A DNA stretch of 44,466 bases, taken from Bacilli bacterium (lineage in GTDB: Bacteria; Bacillota_I; Bacilli_A; ML615J-28; CAG-698). The stretch lies in contig JAEDHQ010000009.1 of the NCBI GenBank assembly GCA_016296945.1, positions 1 through 44,466 on the forward strand, read 5' to 3'. This document shows, piece by piece, positions 7,006 to 15,392 of this stretch. Position 1 is the stretch's first letter; each line of letters opens with the position of its first letter. The position numbers and the translations under genes were made by a program. The notes below the pieces were generated by a model. The model saw nothing but the letters and a program-made list of their open reading frames with translations. It ran no database searches and was not told the DNA's origin.

Positions 7006-7318
7006 AATATTTGCATTTATTAACATACCACAATGCAAACACTTCCCTTTCAATATCTTCAATTGTCATAGATTCGCTAATCCCAAAAAACTTTATGTTC
7101 ATAGTATAATCTTCTTTTTCAAATTGTAAATCAACTTCATAATTAAGTTCATTTTTTTCATGTTCATATTCATATATTGTTATAAAGAACATGGTTTTGC
7201 CTTTTGTATTTCTAAATCTTTTTTGGAAAAATCTTTTGCTATTTCTATTTATTATGCCACTATTTTTCCATTCTTTGTAGCCATTTGCTAGTAAAATGTT
7301 TTCATTAATGTTTGTCAT
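6989..7318 (-). CDS. 109-residue hypothetical protein
   Basis: The start is set at ATG 7318 (MTNINENILLANGYKEW) behind GAGGTGGAAT. The opening resembles that of other small phage proteins here (NVLEKYGFKEY at 5699-5941), suggesting paralogy. It is beta-rich with alternating charged and aromatic residues. The function is unknown. Confidence 0.65.
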   Translation of the reverse strand: MTNINENILLANGYKEWKNSGIINRNSKRFFQKRFRNTKGKTMFFITIYEYEHEKNELNYEVDLQFEKEDYTMNIKFFGISESMTIEDIEREVFALWYVNKCKYYEYDE

Positions 7319-7688
7319 ATTCCACCTCAAACATATTATTGTTTATCATTTCAAGTGTTAATACACCAACTAATTTGTGTTCATCTTTTTTTATTGGTTC
7401 TAAATACTTGTTTAGTTCATTTTGAGTTTCTGCAACTCTTGGAACAACAATTCCACCATGACCATCATAAGGGTCAAAATTTATATACATAAGGTCTTGT
7501 GGTTTTATCAAATCTAATATATCATTGCTACATTCCATTTTATTCATGTAATCTTTTGATAAATGTATCTTTCCATTATGTTTTAAATACAACCCACTAT
7601 CTTCATATAAATTACCAACTAATACTATATCTTCTACTTGGTCAATTCCAAAGAAATCTCTTACATAAATACCTTTTTTTAAATTCAT
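7305..7688 (-). CDS. Beta-rich hypothetical protein
   Basis: This 127-residue protein opens MNLKKGIYVRDFFG, like the gene at 4220-4675, and probably forms a small SH3-like barrel. A conserved-looking acidic segment (NFDPYDGHGGIVVP) lies in the middle. No function is assigned. Confidence 0.65.
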   Translation of the reverse strand: MNLKKGIYVRDFFGIDQVEDIVLVGNLYEDSGLYLKHNGKIHLSKDYMNKMECSNDILDLIKPQDLMYINFDPYDGHGGIVVPRVAETQNELNKYLEPIKKDEHKLVGVLTLEMINNNMFEVEYDKH

Positions 7689-7693
7689 AAATT

Positions 7694-7957
7694 TTACTCC
7701 TTTGGCATTTCGTATATAATCATATTTCCATTATTACTCACTTTCACATTGCTAGGACATCTATAATGATAATTTCCTAATTGTGCTTCTTGTATTTCAT
7801 CCATTACTTCTAATGCTCTTTCTTCACTTTTATAATTTGCTAACAATGTGTTAAAACCATTTGATTTTATTAAATATAATCCACTTGAATAATCTATATC
7901 TAATCTATCAACTTTCATTAAAGTTGTTCCATCTTGCGGCCTTATCCATAATTCCAT
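7694..7957 (-). CDS. Conserved 87-residue phage protein
   Basis: It begins MELWIRPQDGTTLMKVDRLDI and contains YKSEERALEVMDEIQ. I recall this pattern from many Firmicutes phage and mobile-element proteins of unknown function. An AGGAGGAAAAT ribosome site precedes the ATG. Confidence 0.7.
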   Translation of the reverse strand: MELWIRPQDGTTLMKVDRLDIDYSSGLYLIKSNGFNTLLANYKSEERALEVMDEIQEAQLGNYHYRCPSNVKVSNNGNMIIYEMPKE

Positions 7958-8057
7958 ATTTTCCTCCTATAAGTTATTATAAATTATATTTTTTTAAGTC
8001 ATTTAATTGCATTAATTCTTCATATTTTTGCTTGGTTGCATTTTTTACATTTAATTT

Positions 8058-8273
8058 TCAAAATTCACCATCTCCTGTGTATTTTTCTACATATAAATTA
8101 ACTAAATCTCTAACCACATTTGATGGTTTTTGATTATGTTTTTTGCATTTCTCAATGAACTTTTCATACTCAACATCATTAAATCTAAAAATTTTTCTTG
8201 TATTGTAATTTGTATTTTTGGTTTTTAATTCATATTCTTGGGTTTTTCCATTTCTAACTCTTGTTACTATCAC
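8058..8273 (-). CDS. Ribbon-helix-helix-like regulator next to the integrase
   Basis: The GTG start at 8273 follows a very strong AGGAGGTGATATA site. The 71-residue protein has a basic N-terminus, then a beta strand and two helices (RKIFRFNDVEYEKFIEKCKK ... KPSNVVRDLVNLYVEKY) that fit a CopG/Arc-type ribbon-helix-helix DNA-binding fold. Its place just after the integrase suggests an excisionase or regulator. The frame stays open for 26 more codons beyond the TGA, down to 7977, with protein-like composition. Confidence 0.65.
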   Translation of the reverse strand: MIVTRVRNGKTQEYELKTKNTNYNTRKIFRFNDVEYEKFIEKCKKHNQKPSNVVRDLVNLYVEKYTGDGEF

Positions 8274-8284
8274 TATATCACCTC

Positions 8285-9190
8285 CTACCCAAATATAGCA
8301 TTACTAACCATATATTCACTCTTATTATTGTTTCTAACAACACTATTTATATATCTTGTAGTTGTATTAGTAGATTTATGTCTTAAAACTTGTTGTATAT
8401 CATATACACTTTGTCCTAATTCGTACATTAATGTTCCTGATGTTCTTCTTAAAGAATGGCAACTAAATGTATCTTCTTCTATTCCAAACTTTTTAAAAAT
8501 GTTTTTAATTTTAAGTCTTAAAGTTTTAGTTGTAACACCATTGCCTTTATTGTTGTTGCTTGTAGAAACAAATATATAACCAGTTGTTCTATCGCCAATA
8601 TATGCTTTAATGTCATTTAAAACTTGTTCACTTAATTTAACATAGTCGCTTTTATCATCTCTTTTTTTACCTAATACAAACAAAACATATTCACCATTAT
8701 AAATTTTAATATCTTCTATTAAAGCACTAGCCACTTCACAACTTCTTAAACCTGTTGTTACCATTAAACCAAATAAACATTTTTCTTCTAAATTAGTAAG
8801 ATTAGAATAAATTGTTTTTACTTGTTCTAAAGATAATACTTGTTTTTTTGGTGTTGTATCATATCTAGCACCTTTAATATCAATAGCAATATTTTCATAC
8901 AATTTATGTATGCTTAAATACCTAAATAATGCCTTAATAGACACCATATAACTATTTGTGGTATTACTACTATAATTCGCTCTTAAATAATCTCTAAACG
9001 CTATTATATCGTTTCTAGTAGGTTGTTTAATGTTGTTGTCCTTTAAATAGTTAATAAACTTATCAATTCCACACTTGTATGCTTTAAGTGTAAGTTCATC
9101 ACTATCAATATAATCAATAAATGTTTCTTCAAATTTTTGTAGAGTTTCAATGGTTAAACCATTTGAATTATCCATAATTTCATTTAACAT
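8285..9190 (-). CDS. int: Tyrosine recombinase (integrase)
   Basis: The 301-residue protein has a SAM-like core-binding domain (about 15-100) and a catalytic domain with R149 (TTGLRSCEVA), K175, H245 and R248 (HSLRR), H271 (RHKS) and nucleophile Y280. The catalytic set is complete. It would integrate and excise the phage genome, or resolve dimers. ATG 9190 was chosen over an upstream start because of the GGAAAGGAAAG site. It has its own promoter and is separated from the replication operon by a terminator. No attP could be identified. Confidence 0.93.
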   Translation of the reverse strand: MLNEIMDNSNGLTIETLQKFEETFIDYIDSDELTLKAYKCGIDKFINYLKDNNIKQPTRNDIIAFRDYLRANYSSNTTNSYMVSIKALFRYLSIHKLYENIAIDIKGARYDTTPKKQVLSLEQVKTIYSNLTNLEEKCLFGLMVTTGLRSCEVASALIEDIKIYNGEYVLFVLGKKRDDKSDYVKLSEQVLNDIKAYIGDRTTGYIFVSTSNNNKGNGVTTKTLRLKIKNIFKKFGIEEDTFSCHSLRRTSGTLMYELGQSVYDIQQVLRHKSTNTTTRYINSVVRNNNKSEYMVSNAIFG

Positions 9191-9220
9191 AAAAATCTTT
9201 CCTTTCCAAATTACAATTAT

Positions 9221-9249
9221 AATATAACACACAAACTATCATTTGTCAA
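9221..9249 (-). promoter_or_regulatory. Integrase operon promoter
   Basis: TTGACA (9244-9249), a 17-bp spacer and TATATT (9221-9226), with TGT just before the -10 (extended -10). It lies between the replication-operon terminator and the integrase, and would drive the integrase and probably the accessory genes below. Confidence 0.75.
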
Positions 9250-9251
9250 TA

Positions 9252-9288
9252 CAAAAATAAAAGAAAATGAATTATTTTTCATTTTCTT
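9252..9288 (-). terminator. Intrinsic terminator of the replication operon
   Basis: An 11-bp stem (AAGAAAATGAA / TTCATTTTCTT) with a 6-nt loop overlaps the stop of the gene at 9272 and is followed on the minus strand by a T-rich tract. Confidence 0.75.
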
Positions 9289-9490
9289 CGTTTTTTTTCT
9301 CGTTTAGCAATTCTTCTATTGCTTCATCAATTGCTTTATCTATCATAGATGCTAGTTTTTTTTGAAAAAACACACCTTTTATTTTGTTTGTAGTGTTTAT
9401 AATACAAACTTCTACAATAAATTTTAATATCAAAGCACCTAAAAGCACATACCACAATACTTTAATTAAATAAACAAGGTTTTCTAACAT
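9272..9490 (-). CDS. Single-span membrane protein
   Basis: This 72-residue protein has one transmembrane helix near residues 8-30 (IKVLWYVLLGALILKFIVEV) and a charged, helical C-terminal tail (DKAIDEAIEELLNEKKNEE). It is the last gene of the replication operon. The function is unknown. Confidence 0.65.
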   Translation of the reverse strand: MLENLVYLIKVLWYVLLGALILKFIVEVCIINTTNKIKGVFFQKKLASMIDKAIDEAIEELLNEKKNEENEK

Positions 9491-9502
9491 AATTTCTCCT
9501 TT

Positions 9503-9922
9503 CTAAAAGCCTAATTCTTCTTCATCTATGGTAATATCATCACCAAAATCAACATACATATCATTTTCTTGTTGTTCTAACATTGTTGATTTATAGTCAT
9601 CTAAAGCGATTTTATCTTCATGTTCTTTATTAGGTATCAATTCATATTCAAGAACCATAATGCTATGTATAGGGTTATACTTATCTAATCTATTGGCTCT
9701 TAAATTTTCTACACCCCTTTTAATAATAATTTCACTATCAGTTGGTAATGAAACACCACTTCTAAAATGTATAGGTATAGAAAAATATTCAGTTTTATTG
9801 TCTATGTTTTTTTGACCAACTCTTATTGAATAATATGATGTATCATTGAATACTCTTTTAAAAACCCTATATTTTTTATTGGGAACTATTTTATACCATA
9901 TACTACCATTTTCTTCTTGCAT
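9503..9922 (-). CDS. Possible SSB-like or RecT-partner protein
   Basis: The 139-residue protein is beta-rich (about 1-100) and ends in an acidic tail (VDFGDDITIDEEELGF). An OB-like sheet with an acidic tip ending in hydrophobic residues resembles single-stranded DNA-binding proteins, which recruit partners through such tips. Its place in the recombination and replication operon fits. No signature motif confirms it. Confidence 0.45.
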   Translation of the reverse strand: MQEENGSIWYKIVPNKKYRVFKRVFNDTSYYSIRVGQKNIDNKTEYFSIPIHFRSGVSLPTDSEIIIKRGVENLRANRLDKYNPIHSIMVLEYELIPNKEHEDKIALDDYKSTMLEQQENDMYVDFGDDITIDEEELGF

Positions 9923-9924
9923 TT

Positions 9925-10146
9925 TTACCCTCCAAAATGTTCATCATAATATTTCTTGTTTCTTTCAAGTAATTCATCTTGTAAAATACAAACATTATTG
10001 CTATTTTTAATAAATTCTTCTACACTATTTACTTCGTTTAAGTTCCTAAATGCTTTGGCAATGGCATTAACTAAATATTGATAATCTAATTGTGTTACAT
10101 CTTTATTAGAACCATCACTAGATATATAAAATTTCTTATTTTCCAT
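9925..10146 (-). CDS. 73-residue hypothetical protein
   Basis: An acidic protein (MENKKFYISSDGSNKDVTQ ...) with a helical middle and a Gly-Gly end. No motif is recognised. It overlaps the 3' end of the upstream basic gene, within the replication operon. Confidence 0.6.
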   Translation of the reverse strand: MENKKFYISSDGSNKDVTQLDYQYLVNAIAKAFRNLNEVNSVEEFIKNSNNVCILQDELLERNKKYYDEHFGG

Positions 10147-10348
10147 TTTTTCTACCTCTATTACTAACTTGTTTCATAACATTTGCTCTTTTTTGCAAAT
10201 CTCTTGCTTGTCTATTTGCTTCTTTTGTTGCTCTTGACATTCTTGCTTTATCATTCATTATTTCTTGATATTGTGCCATTATTCTAGCATCATCTTCTGC
10301 TCTCCATCTCATTTCTTCTTGTGTCATTTTTCTAGTTTTGTTTGTCAT
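10136..10348 (-). CDS. Small basic Arg-rich protein
   Basis: The 70 residues are strongly basic in the second half (SRATKEANRQARDLQKRANV ... NRGRKNGK), suggesting nucleic-acid contact. It overlaps both neighbours. No family is recognised. Confidence 0.6.
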   Translation of the reverse strand: MTNKTRKMTQEEMRWRAEDDARIMAQYQEIMNDKARMSRATKEANRQARDLQKRANVMKQVSNRGRKNGK

Positions 10349-10628
10349 TTTGTACCTCTTTCTTTTTAGTTGGTTTTCTTTTTGGCTTGTTGTTTTGCTT
10401 TAATTGTTCTTTTGCTTGTTTTTCTTGTTTTAAAAAACCTTGTGTATCTTCTAATGCTATTCTTAATTTGCAAACATCTTCTTTTGCTCTTTTTAAATTC
10501 TTTTCTAATATTTTTATTATATTTTCTTTTTGACCATTATTTCTTTCACTTACTTCTAATTTCAACTCTAACATTTTTATTTCTTCTTTCATTTCATTAT
10601 ATTTTCTTTTACTTATTATTCTTATCAT
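10332..10628 (-). CDS. Coiled-coil protein with a Lys-rich tail
   Basis: 98 residues: a long coiled coil (about 10-78) followed by a lysine-rich tail (KPKRKPTKKKEVQ). It could be a scaffold or DNA-associated accessory protein of the recombination operon; this is inference. Confidence 0.6.
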   Translation of the reverse strand: MIRIISKRKYNEMKEEIKMLELKLEVSERNNGQKENIIKILEKNLKRAKEDVCKLRIALEDTQGFLKQEKQAKEQLKQNNKPKRKPTKKKEVQNDKQN

Positions 10629-10794
10629 ATTCTCTCTCCTTTTTACTTGTGTATTGTATAGTCATTGTTAGACTACCATATTTATCTTTTGTTTCTAACA
10701 CTATTGTGTCCATTACTTGTAATAAATTCTTCTTAATTGTTTCTTTATCTTTTAAAAATTCTTTAAACAAAATGTCAATTAATTCTTTTTTCAT
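10609..10794 (-). CDS. 61-residue hypothetical protein
   Basis: A small charged helical protein (MKKELIDILFKEFLKDKET ...). It overlaps the coiled-coil gene downstream and lies just after the MBL gene. No family is recognised. Confidence 0.6.
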   Translation of the reverse strand: MKKELIDILFKEFLKDKETIKKNLLQVMDTIVLETKDKYGSLTMTIQYTSKKEREYDKNNK

Positions 10795-10803
10795 GTTTCA
10801 CCT

Positions 10804-11547
10804 CTAATCAAAATTTATATCAATATCATGTTTTAGCACAATTTCTAATGGGTGTTTTAAGTGTGGGTCTATTGCTACAACATTAATATTTTCATCATTT
10901 AATTTGCTTTTAATGTATTCTTCATGTTTTAAATAATTTTCTTCTCCACTTGAAATATGGCACAAAATCACATTTTTCGTATTAATATTAACATTATTTT
11001 CCACAAAATTCCAACATTGTTGCATAGAAAGGTGTGTATTATATAATCTTTTTTGCTTATAATCGCTATAATCTAATGTATCTTCATCGCAATTACTTTC
11101 TATTAAAAAGAAATCTATATCATTAAAACTATAATCTATTTGCCCAGTATCAGTACAATATAACAATTTACAACCACTTATATTGTCTTTTATAAGATAG
11201 CCAAGACAAGGCACATCGTGTTCTAATGAAAAACCTACTATTGAAAATGTGCCTATTTCTATCTTTTGCATATCTTCTATACATTCTTTGTATTCTTGTA
11301 TTGTTGGCAATATATCTAATGTTTCCTTATTCCCATAAAATTTGCCCATATAATAATCTTTTATGTCTTTGACACCCTTTGTATGGTCTGTATGTAAATG
11401 TGTCAAAATAACCCCATTTATTGCCTTTAAATCAATATGTTTTTGTAAATTCTTTATGCCACAATCCAACATTATGCTTGTGTCATTGTTTGACAATACA
11501 TAGCAATTTCCTTTACTACTACTTCCATATACAATTAATTTTAGCAT
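10804..11547 (-). CDS. Metallo-beta-lactamase-fold hydrolase
   Basis: The 247-residue protein has the metal-binding motif THLHTDH at residues 49-55, with later His and Asp ligands (LEHDVPC, YCTDTG, CHIS). It most resembles the YycJ/WalJ-type MBL exonuclease family, often encoded by phages beside recT. Those enzymes act as 5' exonucleases, which could supply single strands to RecT. ATG 11547 was chosen for its AAAGAAGTG site. The exonuclease role is inferred from family and context. Confidence 0.8.
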   Translation of the reverse strand: MLKLIVYGSSSKGNCYVLSNNDTSIMLDCGIKNLQKHIDLKAINGVILTHLHTDHTKGVKDIKDYYMGKFYGNKETLDILPTIQEYKECIEDMQKIEIGTFSIVGFSLEHDVPCLGYLIKDNISGCKLLYCTDTGQIDYSFNDIDFFLIESNCDEDTLDYSDYKQKRLYNTHLSMQQCWNFVENNVNINTKNVILCHISSGEENYLKHEEYIKSKLNDENINVVAIDPHLKHPLEIVLKHDIDINFD

Positions 11548-11548
11548 A

Positions 11549-11611
11549 TTATTCACTTCTTTCATCAATTATTAATGTGCCACTTTGTTTAAAAAAACGA
11601 TGGAATTTCAT
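11549..11611 (-). CDS. 20-residue micropeptide between recT and the MBL gene
   Basis: The reading frame MKFHRFFKQSGTLIIDERSE starts on the last base of the recT stop (TAATG) and ends just before the MBL start. Perfect overlap at both ends suggests a coupled micropeptide, or at least a ribosome bridge. No ribosome site of its own is seen. Confidence 0.4.
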   Translation of the reverse strand: MKFHRFFKQSGTLIIDERSE

Positions 11612-12435
11612 TAAATATCAACTACTCTTGTATTTAAAACTTTTGAGTTTGGTTCTTCCATTGTTTCATATTCATTAGAAGTAGTCCTATTTAAAGTTTC
11701 AATATATATGTCTTGGTCTTTTGCACTATTTACAAAGTTTTTACAACATCTATTAATTACTGTTTTTTTGCACATTTCATCAGCAAAGTTTACATGTGCT
11801 GGTGATTTGCCTTTTGTAGCACCTTGATTCCATGACTTATGTATTTGTTCTAGTGTCATAATTGTAGTATATGATTTGCTACCCCAAACACTTTCATCAA
11901 GTATTATTTTAGCCCATGCACCAATTATGTTGTCTAATTTTCTTTCTTCTAATGGACATGCTTTTGTTATTTTAATGTCATCATTACCAAATTCATCAAC
12001 TAACAATTCATGTTCAGTTCCTTTGTAAATAACATCTGCTCTTACATCAATTATTCCTTTTATTCTTTTTAAACTTGTTATTTTACCAAAATAAGATGGT
12101 TGAAAGTTTAATTTATTATCGTAAGGTATAAAATAACCTTGATTTTTTGCAACATTTAAACCAAGTGTTGCCATATCTACTAAAGCATTTGCAATGCTAT
12201 TCTTATCACAATTCATTAGTTTTGGGTCTTGTTTTATTGTTAAATAAGAACTTATAACAGCATTTTGATAGTTATAGTCTTTTGGCATAACCAAACCATT
12301 ACTTACATAATTTGTTAATGTATTTGTTATTTGGTCTGCCATATTTTTAGGCAACATTAAGCCCATTTCTTTTGCAACATTTTCTTTTGTTGCTATTTCA
12401 TTTTTAGTTTCTAATTTAATATCTTTTTCTTCCAT
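11611..12435 (-). CDS. recT: RecT single-strand annealing protein
   Basis: The 274-residue protein matches the RecT family throughout: ALVDMATLGLNVAKNQGYFIPY, NFQPSYFGKITSLKR, AWAKI and NFADEMCKKTVINR are characteristic segments. It anneals single strands during phage recombination. It overlaps the methyltransferase start by one base upstream and is followed by the MBL exonuclease candidate, a typical recombination pair. Confidence 0.95.
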   Translation of the reverse strand: MEEKDIKLETKNEIATKENVAKEMGLMLPKNMADQITNTLTNYVSNGLVMPKDYNYQNAVISSYLTIKQDPKLMNCDKNSIANALVDMATLGLNVAKNQGYFIPYDNKLNFQPSYFGKITSLKRIKGIIDVRADVIYKGTEHELLVDEFGNDDIKITKACPLEERKLDNIIGAWAKIILDESVWGSKSYTTIMTLEQIHKSWNQGATKGKSPAHVNFADEMCKKTVINRCCKNFVNSAKDQDIYIETLNRTTSNEYETMEEPNSKVLNTRVVDI

Positions 12436-13283
12436 TATTTAATCTCCTCATTATCTAAATTTTCAAAGTTAGCAAATATACTTATTTGCCCATTTGCATC
12501 TATTCCATTTAATCTATTAATTGCTATATCACAATAAGTTTTGTTTATTTCCATTCCAATGTATCTTCTTCCTGTTTCTTTACATGCAACACATGTTGTG
12601 CCACTCCCACAAAAACAATCTAATACAATATCATTTGGTTGTGTACTATGCAATATATGTTGTTTTACAAATTCTAAAGGCTTTATTGTAGGGTGTTTGT
12701 ACATTTCTTTGTCATAAACATTTGCACTTGAAACATAATATTTGTGTTTTAACTCATAGCCATGATTAAGTTTTGTTCCTTTTTCTCTAAACATTAAACA
12801 ATATTCAATATCAGGAAGCCAACTATTATTTGTTGTTGGTGTTGGGTTTGTTTTGCACCAAACTAATATTTCAAAATTACATCCTTTTTTTAAAAAATAA
12901 TTCATAATATCATTAATTTGTAATTTACTGCACCAAATATAAATATATATGTTTTTCATAACTCTACATAATTCATCAAATATAGAATAATCTATTCCAT
13001 TTTCTATGTTAGTTAATTGTAAATCTTTAGATTTTGTATTTTTTGCTATTCTTAATGCTTCTCTTTTGTCAGAAAAGTTATTTATATATTTTTCATCTGC
13101 ACCCATTAACTCTAATCTTTTTTTTGCAGTTCTTTCTCCCAATGAACTTGTGCCTGACCCACCTTGTTGATAAAGATAAGGTATGTCAATATAAACTAAA
13201 TCAATGCTTTTATCAGGAATATCTTTTATTAAATCATAGCAACTTCCTAATTGAATAGTGTTAATAATGTTTTCAAATTGCAT
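12435..13283 (-). CDS. Beta-class DNA methyltransferase
   Basis: The 282-residue protein carries catalytic motif IV early (residues 33-36, DIPY) and the SAM-binding motif late (LDCFCGSGTT, near residue 236), with a KPLEFV motif X segment between. That order defines the beta class, N6-adenine or N4-cytosine. The second residue of the usual DPPY is Ile. No restriction enzyme is adjacent, so it is an orphan, probably protecting phage DNA. The variant motif makes the target uncertain. Confidence 0.88.
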   Translation of the reverse strand: MQFENIINTIQLGSCYDLIKDIPDKSIDLVYIDIPYLYQQGGSGTSSLGERTAKKRLELMGADEKYINNFSDKREALRIAKNTKSKDLQLTNIENGIDYSIFDELCRVMKNIYIYIWCSKLQINDIMNYFLKKGCNFEILVWCKTNPTPTTNNSWLPDIEYCLMFREKGTKLNHGYELKHKYYVSSANVYDKEMYKHPTIKPLEFVKQHILHSTQPNDIVLDCFCGSGTTCVACKETGRRYIGMEINKTYCDIAINRLNGIDANGQISIFANFENLDNEEIK

Positions 13284-15226
13284 TATTTCACTTCCAATTT
13301 AGAAACACCCTTTGTTGCTCTTGCAACTATTAATTGTGTGTTTGTTTTTATATCGCTAGTAACAGTTTCTACATTATCAACTATTAATGGTAAATATATA
13401 TTCTTTGCTTTTTGTATTCCACAAATTAAATCTATTCCCATAAGTATTTTTTTAGCACTATTTACTTCTTTAAACTCTATGTTATTAGCATCTACAATTT
13501 TAAAACATTCTACTTCATCACCATTTAATGTTGTTTCTTTTGTTCTAAATTCACAAATACCAAAATACTCTTTTGTTCTAAATTTAAGAAGTTCTGCTTT
13601 AATATTATTAAACTTAATTACTTGTTGCATTTTTTCTTTGTTTGCAATTTTATTATTTTTCTTGTCATTTAATTCTTTTAAGGTTTTTTCAATATCTTCA
13701 CTTATTTTGTTTAATGTTATAGTTGTTGCCAAACTCTCGTTTATTGTATCTAACTCTTGCTTTAATACACTATAATCAACTTCACAAGCCAATGGTTCTT
13801 CTATGTTGTCAAATTCTTCTCTTTTATTACAATAAACAATGTTTAAATCATTTAATTTTTGTTCTAGTTCTTTTAAATGTATTTCTTTGGTTTCTTTTGC
13901 AACCCTTATTTCTTTTTGTTTAGAAGTTTCTTCTTCTACTTGGTATTCTTTATTTTTTATAAATTCTAATTCTTCATTAAGACCTTTTACAAAACCACAT
14001 TCAATATCATATTTTTCTTGGGCTTTTTCTAATTCTTTCTTTTGTCTATCATAATCTTCTTTTATTTTTTGTAATTCTTCTAATTGTTGTTGTTTTAATT
14101 TTTCAAGAGTTTCTTTTATCTTATCTTCAGGTAATTTTTGACCACATGCACTACATGTTTCGTTTTCTACCTTTACTTCTTTTTGCTTTAATTTATTTCC
14201 ATTATTTTTTAAATTTTCTACAATGATAGAATAATTTTCAATAAGATTTTCGCTTTTTTTCTTTTCCAATGAGTGCATATCTAATTCTCTTAAAATTCTT
14301 TCAATATCTTTTCTTCTTAACATTTCAACATCATAAGCATTTTGCTTATATAGGTTTTCATAATCTTGTATCATTGCTTTATCATATTGAATTTCTTTTT
14401 CTATTCTTTTTATGTCATATTCTAATTCTTCTATTTTTCTTTTCTTTTCAAAATAATTAGATACTTCTAAATTTCTTTTACTTTCTTGTTCTTTAAGATT
14501 ATAAATTTCTTTTTCTATTTCTTCTTTTCTAGCAACCAATTCATTATGTTTTGTATCTTCTACAACATATTTTTCTTTTGTATTTAATAATGTTTGATAT
14601 TGAGTTTCTAAAACCTTTATTTGTTCATTTAAACTTTTTTCAGTTTCTTGCAATAACTTTTGTGTTTGTTCTATTCCAAACTTTCTAACATATTCTTCTA
14701 TTAATTCAAAATCATCTCTTAATAACACTTCTTCATCTTTAATATCTCCAATTAAATCAAAAATTAATTTTTTTAAATCTTTCCAATGTAAGTTTGGAAT
14801 ATAGTTGATATTAGATAAACTCTTAAATGTTTCTTCATCTACAAAGTTTTCTAATAACTCTTTATTGTAATTAGTTTGAGTAATTGCTACTAAATTCTCT
14901 ATTCCATCTATTACCCAACCTGTTTTTAATTCAGTTTTTCTATTTTTATAACTTCTTTCAATTACATAATTGTCATTTAATATTAATTTTACACTTGTTA
15001 AAATTGAATTATCTTCAACACCATTTATTATAGGGCTTATAACAAATTGCTTATTATCTTCTATATTTTTACCAAATAAGCACCACATTATAGAACTTAA
15101 TGTGTTTGTTTTACCTAAACCATTTTCTCCTATTATCTCTGTGTTTTGTTCGTTAAAATCTATTTCTAATTCATTTATATTTCTAAAATTTTTAATAATT
15201 AACTTTTTAAATACTATCTTTTTCAT
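13283..15226 (-). CDS. Rad50/SbcC-like AAA ATPase with zinc hook
   Basis: The 647-residue protein has Walker A GENGLGKT at 33-40 within an SMC-type N-terminus (IKNFRNINELEIDF). Two long coiled coils (about 175-360 and 385-530) flank a CSACGQ zinc-hook motif, and the C-terminal lobe holds the Walker B region (LPLIVDNVE). It is about half the length of host SbcC. No SbcD nuclease is adjacent, so it may partner with the MBL enzyme. It acts in DNA-end processing in the recombination operon. Confidence 0.88.
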   Translation of the reverse strand: MKKIVFKKLIIKNFRNINELEIDFNEQNTEIIGENGLGKTNTLSSIMWCLFGKNIEDNKQFVISPIINGVEDNSILTSVKLILNDNYVIERSYKNRKTELKTGWVIDGIENLVAITQTNYNKELLENFVDEETFKSLSNINYIPNLHWKDLKKLIFDLIGDIKDEEVLLRDDFELIEEYVRKFGIEQTQKLLQETEKSLNEQIKVLETQYQTLLNTKEKYVVEDTKHNELVARKEEIEKEIYNLKEQESKRNLEVSNYFEKKRKIEELEYDIKRIEKEIQYDKAMIQDYENLYKQNAYDVEMLRRKDIERILRELDMHSLEKKKSENLIENYSIIVENLKNNGNKLKQKEVKVENETCSACGQKLPEDKIKETLEKLKQQQLEELQKIKEDYDRQKKELEKAQEKYDIECGFVKGLNEELEFIKNKEYQVEEETSKQKEIRVAKETKEIHLKELEQKLNDLNIVYCNKREEFDNIEEPLACEVDYSVLKQELDTINESLATTITLNKISEDIEKTLKELNDKKNNKIANKEKMQQVIKFNNIKAELLKFRTKEYFGICEFRTKETTLNGDEVECFKIVDANNIEFKEVNSAKKILMGIDLICGIQKAKNIYLPLIVDNVETVTSDIKTNTQLIVARATKGVSKLEVK

Positions 15227-15242
15227 TATTTTTCCTTTCTAC

Positions 15243-15392
15243 TTAAAATTGTTTTACAAATGATATTAAATCACGATATATCCTTGTCTTTTTTACATAA
15301 GTATCTACATTGTGTTCTTTATCATAAAAATCTTGTTTTATTAATAATCTTGTAAGTTCTTGTATTAATTCTTCTCTTATATTTTCTTTCAC
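15243..15392 (-). CDS. 49-residue hypothetical protein
   Basis: A GTG start overlaps the TGA of the helicase-loader gene (ATGTGA) behind AGGTGATATAAT. The product is helical and basic (MKENIREELIQELTRLLIKQ ...). It is intact and fills the gap before the Rad50-like gene. The function is unknown. Confidence 0.6.
   Translation of the reverse strand: MKENIREELIQELTRLLIKQDFYDKEHNVDTYVKKTRIYRDLISFVKQF

Noticed and set aside
9191..9271. attP next to the integrase
   Set aside because: The short intergenic region is fully used by a promoter and a terminator. No tRNA-like or repeated core could be identified without a host attB.
13251..13775. Plus-strand reading frame of 174 codons
   Set aside because: It lies opposite the Rad50-like ATPase gene, has no ribosome site and has the low-information composition of an antisense shadow.
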